DNA of 64,000 nucleotides from the NCBI GenBank assembly GCA_037957365.1, contig JARHVA010000157.1:1868501-1932500 (forward strand). The letters are read 5' to 3'. The translations under genes were made by a program, and so were the position numbers. The number at the start of each line of letters is the position of its first letter. The first letter of the stretch is position 1. This DNA comes from Torreya grandis (Eukaryota > Streptophyta > Pinopsida > Cupressales > Taxaceae). The notes under the pieces were generated by a model. That model was not told the origin of the DNA, did no database searches, and worked only from the letters and a program-made list of their open reading frames with translations. Below are positions 48,771 through 60,813 of this stretch, one piece after another.

Positions 48771-49900
48771 CTTGATTACCTATTTCGAGTCCTAGAGAAA
48801 CATATTTTATCTCTTGGAATTCTTGGAGAGTGGCAGCATTCTAGGATAGAGGAGACACATTTTATTGAATGTTTAAGGGGGAATTAGCTTGATTTGGATA
48901 AATGGGTGGATTAGGATTAAAATAGGTTGGAATGGATACCCTTTGGGCTAATCTACTAGGGTTATTCACCCTATAATGAAGATTATATTATTGATAGGGT
49001 ACTTTTTCATAACTATTATTGGAAGTGGATTAACAATGCATTGTTTAGCTGGAGGAATTTGTTATCAATATGGAAGAATTTATTGCTAATAGATAGGGAC
49101 CCATCACAAGGGGACTTATTATTGGAAGGGGAATAATTTTTGATTGGTAGGAATGGATTATTGTTTTGGATTGGTCAAAATTTATTTTGGTAGAGGATTG
49201 GCAACTTGTTATTAAAGATTGGTCACAACTTGTTATGATAATGGATTATTAGTAACTTGTTATTGTGAATAAGAAATGATATGATGGGAACTAGAAGGAA
49301 CTTATTATTTTGGATTGATAATAGATTAAGCAATGGATCCACTAGAGGGATTTATTGGGAGATAAAAGGGATTTAAGATGTTTAATTAGGATTTGTGAAT
49401 GGATCCACACTTGATGGATGATCATATAATAAATCTTGTTATTGTTACTTAATAGGTACATTTTGATCCATAGGTGGGGGATTATTAAAAGAATCAACAA
49501 CTAGGGATATAGATAAATAAGCGAGTAGTTGAATAGTCTATTTTAATTAGGCAATGATAAGTTGGATATTTTTAGAAGGGTCTACAAGTTTCCCCTTCCA
49601 TTTGTTTCTGTACAAGGGCTTGCTTGTGAGTGGAAGTTGATTTAGGGGCTATGTCCTCAATTTGATCGTGGATATGTACTTATTATATTCTAAGAGGTAT
49701 ATAATTGTATATGAGTTTATGTACCTCCTCTTCTTTATTATCATTATTTTATAAATATATGAGTGGAACATAAGACCAATCATCATCTAGAGTAAGGTTG
49801 TATGAAAACCCACTTCATGTATATCTTGGCATGTTTGAATTAATAATATTTTCCTTAAATAAAGATAAGAGGTTTGAATTGATTTGATTTGAAGATGCAT
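48771..49900 (-). other. Probable gag N-terminal region, decayed
   Basis: The minus strand reads Asn/Pro/Ser-rich text that would suit the N-terminal extension of Tat gag. On the plus strand it shows as repeated TTATTGG/GGATT/TTGTTAT phrases. No start codon can be chosen. Confidence 0.35.
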
Positions 49901-52219
49901 AAAGCTTTACTTATCAATTTAATGTTGATTATTGGATTTGGGAAATATTTTGAAGTCAGGTTGTATTTTGATGTGTTTTTAGAATATTTATTGGTCGAGG
50001 TAGAAAGTCTAATTTAAAATTACTGATGTAAATGTCAAATTAGAATGATCGTTAATTAAAAATGTATTCTAAAAGTTATAGTTAAATGTTTGAAGGGTCA
50101 ATGATGATTTTTGAATGTCCTTTAACCAAATTTGATCTTAAATTCTTGAAAATGTTTGATTTTTGACTTGACCTTTGAATTTGATTCAAATTTTAACTTT
50201 GAAAGTTGACTTGATGATAAATTTGACATTGTTTAACTTTTCAAAGTTGACTTCTTTTGAATTTTGAAAGTGGACTTCATTTGGCTTTTAAAATTGGACT
50301 TCCTTTGAATTTTGAAATCTTACATTTTTTCACTTTTGAAATTTGTCTTTGTTTGAATTTTGAAAGTGTAATTTATTTTACTTCATATTAGAACCAAGTT
50401 TTTCGTTAAAAATGAATCTGATTCAAATTTGAACTAGAAATTGGATTTTGGTTCAAATAAACCTAATTTATCTTTGCTTTGAAATGGATAGAAAAAATGG
50501 TACAATATGGATAAAGTAACATTTTGATTGGGTAGTATAACACTAGGATGGAATAAATATGACTCAAAAATTAGGTAGAGTTTTGATATATTAAGAAAGT
50601 TTATAATGAAAATGTTTGGACTTAGGATATGTTTTATTTGTTTGACTTATGAGGTATGTCACACAAAATAGGTATAAGACAACAAATAATCAACAACACA
50701 CATTCAAAATAATCCTATTTTTAGTATCGAAGTGGGTATGTAATGCGATTGTAACCCATGTATCTACCTCATAATAAGCAAGAATGAGTTAATATTTTAA
50801 CCCTCGATTCAAGAAATATGTCATGAGACCTTGGGGAGTTTGGTTTCCCTTTCACTACAAATCATTTATGGTTGAAGGTTTTACTCTAAAATTTTGACAA
50901 GGCATTTCTAAATGATACTTGATATACCTTATGGTACATGGGGATCAAAATAAATTCAATAATAATAAATTCACAAGATGGTTTATCCCTTGTATGACCA
51001 CTTTAGTCATAAAGGTTTTAGTGAAGTGCAACCAAAAATTTAGACTCTAAGGGGGATGCCTGATAGTGTAACATTAGGGATAAACCCCCTATTGTCACGA
51101 AACCCTTTATGGGGAAATTCACTATGCTATTAGTGATAATTTCCCTCAATGTATATACACTATCGTATTTATTAGGTTGGTACATATTATGGGAGATGAA
51201 ATCCCAATCATTGTACCCTAGGAACTCACAAGAAGATGATGAAATCTACCTTATGTAGTCAAAAAAGGAAAAAGGACAATAATAACCTATCTTATTTTGG
51301 TCACCCAAGCTCCCTTAAGGGGGAAAGAGGAGAGCATATGCATGATATATTATTCACAAACAAATAAATAATATAAAAATGCATGTAATGAAAATACAAG
51401 TAAGTTATTTTTAAAACACCAAATGCAAGTGTTGGTTCTTTTTAATTACACCAAAAGAAGTGTTCATAGAGTTTTTTAACTAAAATCACATTTTTGACTA
51501 GTGTAACCTGTAGGAAAATAATTTAAAGTTTGATTGTGGCATTTGACAAGAAAAAGGATGTTGGAGAGTGGTTAGTTTAACTCATAGGAAAATTACATAG
51601 AGTAATCCCATCATTTTGTGAGGTAATCCCACCATTTTATAGATAAAAATAAAAATAATGAATAAGAAACTAATGATTTCTCCAATTCGTAGGGTGATAT
51701 TTCTAATTTTCAAAGTGATATCATATTTAAACAGGTCATTCTTGTTGATTTTTAAAAATGATAGATTGAAAGAGAACAAAATCTATTACCTTCATGATTC
51801 CTCCATTCCGTAGGTCGATATCACTGATAAGTAGGTTGAATACACTATTTTATAGATTGAACCTATTATTTTATAGGTAAAATCTATCATTAAGGTTTTT
51901 TATCTCATTATTCATAGTTTTTATGGAGATGATAGTGTTTTCACCAATCTCCATTATGTTACCATCAATACATAGGTCAAAAACATCATTTTCTTTTAAA
52001 ACACAAAGAGACAGAGATAGGGTATGAGTGGTATCACCGATACATAAGTTGATATCACTTATTATGGGATTTATTTTGACTACCAGGTGTTTCTATCGAT
52101 AATCAAGGGATAAACAATATGAAATTTTCAAATAAAATGAAGGGAAATTATGCTTAGACTTGATCAAACTTCATAATTTGAGGATGATATAATTTTTAAA
52201 AGAGGATTATGGGGTGTTG
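49901..52219 (-). other. 5' leader of outer Tat element
   Basis: A long non-coding leader of about 2.3 kb between primer site and gag; long leaders are common in large Tat/Ogre elements. At 50200-50400 imperfect units of about 30 bp, TTTGAATTTTGAAAGTTGACTT-like, are repeated. The small ORF at 51582-51779 has no support. Confidence 0.45.
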
Positions 52220-52237
52220 GTCCCTTTAGGCATGCCA
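52220..52237 (-). other. Primer binding site of outer Tat element
   Basis: The minus strand reads TGGCATGCCTAAAGGGAC, two bases inside the 5' LTR. It matches the inner Tat-like element's site at 16 of 18 positions. This fixes the element's orientation and shows that the 52240-53272 repeat is its 5' LTR. Confidence 0.8.
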
Positions 52238-52239
52238 TA

Positions 52240-53272
52240 TGTAAACACACAATTATGAGGGAGTTATTTTTCTTGTTAGTATGAAATTGAAAATGGGATG
52301 AATAAAAACCTAAAACCCAAGTACATGTCTTCATATTGGGCAAGGACATGGAAGAGATAAACAAGCATAGAGAAGACATGATAAGATTTTAACTTTTCTT
52401 TGGATCTCTTTGTCTTGATGGCATATATCATTTATTAGCCTAAATATATATCTTGGAGTCTTTGTCAATGTCACGGTGTCATTCTAATAGAATCTCCCCT
52501 TGTGCAAAGAATTTTTTGATTGATAAATGAATAAGTATGTGAATCTTTTCTTAGAGTTTTTTTAGAGTAAGTTTACACAAAAAACTTGTTTATAATGGCA
52601 AATGAGCCTTCAATTTATAGATTTCTCAAACTATTTTCATCTATTGGATGATGATCAAGATGTGTGGTTGAGGACTAATCAATTTTGGAGGGTTTATTCA
52701 ATTAATATTTGGGGTTAAATTTTCATTGATTGAGGCAAGCGTTGTATTTATGGAACATGTGTTGCATTTATGTTTATATTTGGTTACATTTATGTTGACA
52801 TTTTTAAGGTTCAACCTTTGGGTAATTGTAATCAAGTTTAATCAACTATTTTCCATTTTATGTTATAATTAGATTTTCTTGATTTATTTTAATATGGATA
52901 TTCTAAAAAGTTATGGATTTTAAACTTAGAAATAGGTTAGACATTTGTTTTGATTTAAGAAGCTAATTAATTTAAGATTGATTTTTTGTGATTTTTGCAA
53001 TGTTGAAAATCAAATAATTGTTCCATTTAATTAATCTAGAGTATCACTTGAAAAAGAAATAAACTGACTCAGGATGAATTAAATGTGGTTGGAAATTTGA
53101 TATGATGTATTACTTATATCAATGATGTACCAATGTGTTTCAGAATATTCATGTTAAGTGTGTGAATAAATTTGAGTGTTTTAATTATTGCTGACCTCAT
53201 TTATGCATTATTGTAGAGAATCATTATGATTTATAATTTTTCCATAGAAGTTATGAAAGTGGAGTGTCTGCA
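52240..53272 (-). repeat. 5' LTR of outer Tat element
   Basis: Plus-strand ends TGTAAACACACAATT and GTGTCTGCA, then the CCCTT duplication. It matches 21692-22712 over its whole length. The minus ORF at 52164-52379 is LTR sequence. Length 1,033 bp. Confidence 0.88.
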
Positions 53273-53407
53273 CCCTTTTAATTAGATGCACCCATTTAAC
53301 CCTTTCCACCCTTCCTATTTATAGTCATTGAAAGTTGATATGGACACTAATATTATTTAAATTTGAATCCAAATTCATCAATAAAAAAGTGTTTTACTTC
53401 ATTTGAT
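53273..53407 (+). repeat. Dispersed repeat X, copy 2, right part
   Basis: Continues the X copy broken at 21691. TTTAACCCTTTCCACCC, GTCATTGAAAGTTGATATG and CATTTGATT match 18590-18713. The match stops exactly where TGTTAGAGG begins at 53408. Confidence 0.75.
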
Positions 53408-54111
53408 TGTTAGAGGTACAAACCATTAAGAGGGGGGAGTGAATCAGTGGTGGAAAACAATCTAATTTAATTTCCAAACCCTTCAAACACTTAGTCATTC
53501 AATATAACTAGTCATGAAACATTCAAGATGTTTATAGCAATGAACAATACATAATGCAAAATCACATACACACAACACAAGATCTATGTGGAAAACCCTC
53601 TTGGGGAATAAAAATCACTCTCAAAATTGCAAACACATGGACTAATTATCCTATAAGGTATTAAAAACATGAGACTTTAGGGTAACACCCATTCCACAAG
53701 GAGCACCTACCCCTAGGATGGTCAAGTCCTTTTGATCATAATTTAATGAAACACCTGTTCCATAAAGAGCACCTGCCCTTTAGGATGGCCAAGTACTTTT
53801 GACCTAGATTTTGAGCACCCTCCCAACACCTATGAAATCAATAGCTTCAAAATTTTCATTACACTTCAATCTAATGGAGACATAATATAAACACCTCTCT
53901 TTCACCCTTCACACTTTCTCAACCTTGCTCACACAAGAAATGAATCCAAAGCACCCTTTTAGATCACCCTAAGATTCTTCACTCATCCTCAGCCACAAAC
54001 ATATAACAACTCTATAACCATAAAGGAGACATGATAAAAATGTCATACACACAGTCCTCACTCTAACCTACTTCTCAATTCATTCACCAAGCTCAAATAA
54101 CATGCTTCTCT

Positions 54112-54357
54112 ATGTTTTGCTCAATAACTCTAAGTATCCAAAGCTACCTTTTAGATCAACCTAGAATTATTCACTCATTCTCAATATATTCTATACTTTA
54201 TTCTATCCACTCAACACCTTATTTTAGATCTCTTTCCCTTCTCTCTCATATTCTCTCAACACATGCGCACCCAAGTCTCTACAAGTCTAGAAACCATCAC
54301 CGTTGGTTTCACCTCTTATATTGTCTTCATGAATATCATGATATTGGTCAACTATAA
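54112..54357 (+). other. Open stretch in candidate LTR, probably not coding
   Basis: 81 codons rich in Ser, Ile and Leu (start MFCSITLSIQSYLL) from CT-rich DNA. No domain is recognised, and it lies inside the candidate LTR of the minus-strand element, so chance is the best reading. Confidence 0.3.
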
Positions 54358-56011
54358 TGATTATCTTAATATTTAATACATCTATAAAGCATAATTACAG
54401 ATTCATAGGTTGGTCATAGCATCCATGGGTCATAATTAAGTAGCTATGCCTTTTAATTAGGCCTCATTAGCCCTTATAGGTCTCATAGAGACCCATCTAT
54501 ATATTTGACACTTCTTCGAGAAAATTAAGAACAAAATAACACTTTCACATACAAATACCCATGTCAAATAACATATAAGTCCTCATTAAGTGACAACATC
54601 CATCACAACACCCTTTTGCTACAACATAATTAGCCCAAACATCATTCTATATATATGATCACCAAGAACGAACACATAGTCAACTTATAAGCCTTTGATC
54701 ATATAGAATATGGATTGGTCAAACCTTCATAATCCACATGGATGGTATTCATGAAGTATACAACATGTTCTAACACATAGATCATCTTAAAACATTGAAA
54801 TAACATCAAGAACAACTCAATTTCCCTTCTCAAGTTACTTATAGAGCATGAACACATACATAATAAAATTTAGATCTCAATAAATTTTACTATACAAACA
54901 TTCATACCTTCAATTAAATATTTATGGATGCACCTTGAAGTCCTCTACAACTTTTATTTTTGAAACATGGTTAAATTCTACATATCAAAAGTTATTGCAC
55001 TAAAACTACAAACTGGTCTTCCCTCAAAAAATTGAATATTTGAATTCTAATGGTCATTGAGAAACTGTTAAACTTTAAATATGTTGACCTCATCTCATGT
55101 AACCTTACAATATTAACCAAATACATACCGTTGATCTCCTTAGATTAGTTAGGTTTTTATCTTTTAACACTCACCATTAGATCTTAATCAGAACTCCTAT
55201 GATTACGACACTTGGTACCCTCATGTGCCTTTTGAACACTTTATTGTCAGTCCATGCACTTGTGCCACTTGGTAATCCCACATGCTTTGTTAACTCTTTG
55301 AATTATCCTACACCATTGATCTTCTATCAGATTAGCAACCTTTTGACACTTGTCACTAGCGTGTGCAACCTTTGACATGTTGACTTCATATGCACCATTG
55401 ATATCAATATGTATGATTAAACACTCACCATTGGATCTTCTAGACTAATGACCTTAGACTTCAACATGATTATGATAGTCTTTGGCCCATCATGGTCTAC
55501 TAGAGCAACTTTGAAGCTTTATAACTTGAGCTAGAAATTACTTTAAAACTATAAATTTTTAGGGTAGATTATTGGAACTATATAAAAACATCCCCATGTA
55601 AATCTTTGACTGTTATTGAAAATTTTCATACCTAAAATAAATGTACAAACTTACTGATTCATACATACTTACATGATGTGCAATGATGGTTTGGATTCTC
55701 TTAAGCTAGAACATGTACTTTGGTATTTCAAAATGCTCAAAAAACATACTAGAGCTTTGTTAGGACATCTATGGATGCCTCACAACCTCTTCTTTGTCCT
55801 TATATATCTGTAGATGTGCCATATCTCTCCAAGCTATCAAATAGATCACTTTTTCATTAATGCATTAGTACTACATGCTCTCTTTGACATCAATTTCAAC
55901 CTAAGACATCAATGACCATATTAAATAATATTCCCCTTTATCATTGATGGCAAAACATCCTTAGAATGTCTTATTAATATTTGAACATCCTCATCAAACT
56001 TCATTCTGATA

Positions 56012-56026
56012 TTTCTCCCCCTTTGA
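56012..56026 (-). other. Candidate polypurine tract
   Basis: The minus strand reads TCAAAGGGGGAGAAA. Plant LTR elements carry such a tract directly before the 3' LTR. A weaker similar run lies near 55929. Confidence 0.4.
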
Positions 56027-57294
56027 CATTAATGATAAAGGACCTATCTTCTGATCCTAAGGACCTAAAAAGGATTTCAAGACCAAAAAAAAGAAAGGAT
56101 CACCTCTGAGAGATGATACAAACTCCCCCTAACATTGTGCATACCACTTCTTACTTTGAACTTCTCAAACATGCTCCATGACTAAACTCTTATTTGATCA
56201 TACTATGCTCTTATGAAGACAAAACATACTAAAACATCAAAAATTGCTTGAAATCATCTTGAAAACATTGAGAGGGACTTCCCCTAGGTCATCTAACTTT
56301 AGGCACCCCTTCAACATCTTCAGACCATCTTGGTATTTTGGAAGAAATGACCAAAAAGTCCACTTCTTCATACTAGCCTTGCTTAGTGGCCTTGTAGCCC
56401 TACATAGACCTTGAAAAACACATAACATTTTTGTGTATGAACTTTCATGGCTTGAAATTTCATATCTGGAGTACACTCATATGCTCCCTCAAACATGTCA
56501 TAAGCAACACTCATCTATTCCTCTGCAACATACTTCCTTCACAAACCTACTATCTAATTAACCCTTTAATTGCACAAATCCTCCTTTATGGAACCAACCA
56601 TGCACTTATAAAATACTATGAAAAAAAAATTGAGCACCCATTTGACCATTTCAAATGATTAAACAAACTCATACCTCAACTCATTAGGAAAATCACTTTT
56701 CCACAAAGACCAAAACACTAGGTTTATAAGAGAAACATGGTCAACACACCATCTTACTATCAAATCCCAACTCTAAAATTTTCCCCATACTTGGAGGTCA
56801 TCAATACACACTTCTAAACCAAATTTTGAGCCCAGAACCTTTGGGAGCCCATACTTCCCATACCATGGTTTTTAAACTGCATACCCTTAAACAAAAATTG
56901 GAAAACCTGAGAGCAAAAAAAATTTGTCCAATTGCACACAAAAGATATTCAAATCTTGAAATCACCTAGAACACATCTAAATAAAATAATCACACCTTTA
57001 TATTACATTAAGATACCTTGATAACTTGTAATGACACCTAGATATCTCCATACACTACCTATAAACCTTGCACACATAACTTCATTCCATCACAACATCT
57101 TGGAGTAGATTTATAAAACTCATTACTACCCCTTAGCCAAGCATATATTCAAATGATATTATTGTATTGAAACATCAAACAAAGATCAACTACCATCCAC
57201 CATGCTTCCTCTTGCTTTTCAAGTGTCTGCTTGAAGCCTAGATAGAAACACCGTAACTCACAGTGTCCTAGAATAATGTAAAACTAGGAGTTAC

Positions 57295-58139
57295 CTATAA
57301 CTCCTCATATTCCTTATCCTCCTTAGTAATTTGATACTGATAGTTATTATTTTTTATCTTAGGCTTAAGAGAAACAAAATTCCCATCCACTACAATATTC
57401 TCTTTCTCTTCTAAGCTTGATTTGATGAAACATGAAGACAATAAGTATTCATGACATACCTTCTCAACTGGAGAAATAACCTCATCACTATATATTAACA
57501 ACTAATGTTCTTTGCATAAAAAATTCTCAATAATAGTAGGATGTTCAGTTGCATCCATACACACCTCAGAACTAGTCTCAACTAGCAACTTAGTCTTTTA
57601 TTTGAGTTTGGTCTCTTCATTCTCAATAGAAGCAGATAGTGGGATCTCTTGATTCTCTTTAACCTCTATAGCATTCTCACTTTAGAAAATAGACCACTTG
57701 GACTATCGACTCATTATGACTCATACTTTTCATCTTTGGTTTTCATAAGTTAAAATGTCTTCTTTCTTGCACTCTAAGAGTCTGATTGAACTTATTTTGA
57801 CTTGATGGCCTTCACTTGTAGAACCTAAAAATATGACCAATCTTCTTATAGTTGTATCAAACCATTCTTCTTGAGGAAAACTCAACTTGCCTTTCCTTAT
57901 TTGGATAATATTTTGCAAAGTGTCCCACATCATGACAGTTGAAGCACACTATACCTTTTGCAAGAATCTTATCCTGCCTTTCCTAATTAGAATAAAATCT
58001 TAAAATATGTCCATTCTTTTGACAATTGCAACAAACTAATCCTTTTGAATATGATTCACCTTTTCACTGATGACCCCCATCATAGTTCTACTGCATTATC
58101 TAGCTCTATGCCCAAATTGATTACATGTGTAATAGTAAC
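57295..58139 (-). pseudogene. Gag relic with three CCHC zinc knuckles
   Basis: Reading leftward from 58139: TCNQFGHRAR near 58110, CCNCQKNGHILRFY near 58030, and CFNCHDVGHFAKYY near 57935. These fit the CX2CX4HX4C nucleic-acid-binding knuckle, but the outer Cys of each is changed (Tyr in the last position of two, and in the first position of the other). Two further open pieces follow, 57730-57933 (MMWDTLQNII start) and 57295-57501, an acidic tail. Multiple knuckles suit a plant retrotransposon Gag that binds element RNA. The N-terminal half has been separated by the insertion at 58140. Confidence 0.7.
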
Positions 58140-59832
58140 TGTTGTCAACCTGGAGATGCGCCCTGATTCGAAGACGTGCACGAAAATGGCCAGTCCTCTA
58201 TTTGGCTGAAACAATGGGATCTCCTCATGAGGGTGGGTGCCTCAACAGTGAAGAGAACCTCCAAAGAAGGCTGGTTCCTGTATGATGTATCAATTAGGAT
58301 TCCTACTCTATGCTGGTGACTACCATGGAAAAGGGAGAAAGAAAACTTAAAGGGGAAATCCTACCTAAAAGAGGGTGATACACCAAAACTATGATCCTAC
58401 TCAGCTCAGAACCTTGAACACTTAGCGAACAATAGAGAAGGAAGACCTGGGACTTCAATTAATCACTTGTGCATAAGTATTTCATGCAGAGGTTCGGTCC
58501 AATAACTAAAACCTGAGGGAAATGGTGGAGAGAGGTCTGATAAAAGACACTTTGCAGCAGCCTAACATCCACTTACAATTTCAGCAAAAGACAATAAAGA
58601 ACACTTTAACATGACCTGCACAAGGAAAATATAACAACTAGGTACAAAACAAAATTTGGGAAGGGAGAAAACTCTACCACTTATGCAAATTGCTGAAAAA
58701 TTATACACTGTGCCAAGCTTGAAATCTGAAAGTACACTCTTGCTTATTGATCGAAAAGGTTACACAAATCTTAATGGCAGAGTCTAGTCTAACCAAGAGA
58801 GATTGGATTTTTTTTTCAAGGCTAAAAGCCATTATATAAGAAATTACAATAGGCCAAAGATAGCCGTATATCTTTAAGAGAAAAATTTACTTTGGTTAAC
58901 TTCAGCTTTACTTGGTTTAAAATAAAATATGTTTTTTCTCTTTGCATGAATCTTCCTTTGATGCAGCGCACTCATGCTTGTCATGAACCATCCACCTCTT
59001 CTTCGCATGGAAATCTTCTAATTTGGATGTGGTGCTTGATTAATTATTCAATTCTGAAAAGGAACTAGTCAACTCCCTGTTATGAACTAGTCAACCCCTG
59101 TTGAAGTCAGATTTAGTCCTTCGAATGCATGCTCTGAATGAAGACAAATAGGTTCTAAAATAATTAGTTAATTGAAACTTATACTATTTATTCAAAAATA
59201 GATTCGGCGTTTGCATGAAATTTTTTCTAATTCTGGTCGTGTCTTATTCTACGTCAGGATTCTGTATCCAACTCATTCATCAGACTATCTATTTTTTTTT
59301 TCTTTCGCACAGTCGGCTTGATTTATTTTTTCAAATTTCTACATAGGCTTATTTCCAACAGTTACTTCCCGTGGCCTAAATTTGATGGCCTGCGGGGCAT
59401 CACCGACATTGTCACATTTCACTCCAGCAGTCTATGTGTCTTTTGTTTGTGTCAGCTTCATCTATTCCTAACTGGCTTCGCCTGCTCCAACGGCTGCTTT
59501 GCCCTTTGTCGTTTGAAATTAAAACTTTTTTTGATTTTTCCCATTGCTTCGGCTTTGTCTTGGTTTTGTTAATTCATGACAAGTTCAGACAAACTGCAGT
59601 CATCCATGCGGCATCCTCCCAGCCTGTAGTTTATGTGGCCTTTTTTGCATTATCAAAGTGTTAGTCAATAGTCCAATCATCAGGGTGTCAGTCCCCACTA
59701 TCATCCATGTGTCTTCCAGGGGTTTTTCAACAGTCTGCCTATTTCAAAAACTGTCTTTGCCTTTTCCTTAGGTTTATTTTTTTTCTTATTTGGTCGGGCC
59801 TTTTCCTCAGGTTTGTTGCTTAGTTGGCCTCC

Positions 59833-59865
59833 GAATTCCTTCAGACTTCTTGTCTGAAGGAATTC
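59833..59865. repeat. Perfect 14-bp hairpin in LTR
   Basis: GAATTCCTTCAGAC and its exact reverse complement GTCTGAAGGAATTC are separated by five bases. A partial third copy (TCAGACAAAAATTCTGAAGG) follows. Confidence 0.9.
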
Positions 59866-60084
59866 TTTCAGACAAAAATTCTGAAGGATTCATAACTTTT
59901 GTATTTGCCTGCACTCTATTTAAATGTGCCATTCTGTAGCCAATGCATCCTCCTTTCAGCTTGTAGTCCATGTGGCCTATACCTACAGTCCAACTGACTT
60001 CCACGTGGCAGTCGCCAGCTAGTCCAGTCAGCATCTACGTGTAGTCCTACAATAACATCCTTGACTTCATTCATTTAAGCCGCT

Positions 60085-60420
60085 GCCTTTGAACCATGCA
60101 TTTGAACCTTATGTTAAACCAAAATGTTGAACCTTGGCTTTGAACCATTTCATTAAACTTTTGGTTCAATGGTTCAACGTTGAACCTTTGAACTCTTAAC
60201 AAGTTCATTGAACTTTTGGTTCAATGGTTCAACGTTGAACCTTTGAACTCTTAACTTTGAACCCAAAATTGAACTAGGCATTGAACCTTTTTCGTTGAAA
60301 TCTTTGAACCAATTTGTGCTGATGACATTGAACCCTTTGAACCCATCGAACCCGTTGAACCAAAATGATTCAAGGTTCAACAGTTCAAGGTTCAATGGTT
60401 CAATAGTTCACTTGTTGCCT
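60085..60420. repeat. GGTTCAA / TTGAACC minisatellite
   Basis: TTGAACC and GGTTCAA recur about thirty times. A 55-bp unit is duplicated, giving the 16-bp perfect palindrome GGTTCAACGTTGAACC at 60171-60186 and 60226-60241. It lies in the likely inner part of the 3' LTR. Confidence 0.9.
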
Positions 60421-60813
60421 AAAAGCTTGCAGATGGATGCTTTGGTTGAACCAAGCGTCGAACCAAACCTAAAAATGACTGAGTGTTGGAATCTTGTTCT
60501 TTTATGGCCAAAAATCTGACTCATGGAAGATTTGCCAAAATTCTGGTGACTCAGCTGGGAAGCATGCCTACTATGCTTGAGGACCCAGTCATGTATAAAC
60601 GCTACAAAAATCCCAGATGGTGAATCTGATCTCTGATTGAAAATCTGCTTTGATCATTGCTGTAATAACCTCTTCCTTCAAAATAAGAAGGAAAACACAT
60701 GAAAGTAAAAACTAACTAAAGCAAATGTGCAAACAAGCACTTATTGAACAAAACTGAAGCAAACTACTATGCTTTTACAACACTTGGAGGAAAGTAAAAA
60801 CAACTAAAATAAC

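Larger units (their letters stand above)
21687..53277 (-). mobile_element. Tat-lineage Ty3/Gypsy retrotransposon, minus strand, with nested insertions
   Basis: The two ends share about 1.03-kb LTRs and the target duplication CCCTT (21687-21691 and 53273-53277). Repeat X continues on both sides, so the empty site is known from 18240-18713. Reading leftward: 5' LTR, primer site, about 2.3-kb leader, gag, protease, RT, RNase H, second RNase H, integrase, an antisense PMD ORF, polypurine tract, 3' LTR. Removing the insertion at 25641-40277 and one TSD copy leaves about 16.9 kb, in the size range of large Tat/Ogre elements. LTRs differ at roughly one base in five near their starts, so it is old. 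Confidence 0.85.
53408..58139 (-). mobile_element. Gag-bearing LTR element, minus strand, partial
   Basis: Begins TGTTAGAGGTACAAACC exactly at the break in repeat X. On the minus strand it carries a gag relic with zinc knuckles (57295-58139), then about 1.3 kb of decayed text, then a polypurine-like run (56012-56026). The stretch 53408-56011 would then be its 3' LTR (about 2.6 kb, start TGTTAG, end near CTGATA). Its 5' part lies beyond the younger element that cuts it at 58140, outside the window, so the LTR call cannot be tested here. Confidence 0.5.
58140..60656 (-). repeat. 3' LTR of the 58-64 kb element (inner end uncertain)
   Basis: Homology to the right LTR is certain to 59524, where the window ends for the other copy. 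The inner end must lie before the ORF stop at 60814. TGATCA at 60651-60656, followed by a pyrimidine-rich run (CCTCTTCCTTC, a purine tract on the minus strand), is a reasonable end. The small plus ORFs at 59318-59664 read through LTR sequence. Confidence 0.65.

Noticed and set aside
51040..51080. AAGGGGGATGCC followed by TGATAGTGTAAC as a polypurine tract and a plus-strand 3' LTR
   Set aside because: No partner LTR was found, and the stretch lies in the leader of the minus-strand Tat element whose LTR and primer site are clear at 52220-53272.
59318..59664. Overlapping plus ORFs with hydrophobic and Cys-rich residues
   Set aside because: They lie within the LTR, the counterpart at 63800-64000 varies without regard to codon position, and no domain is seen.
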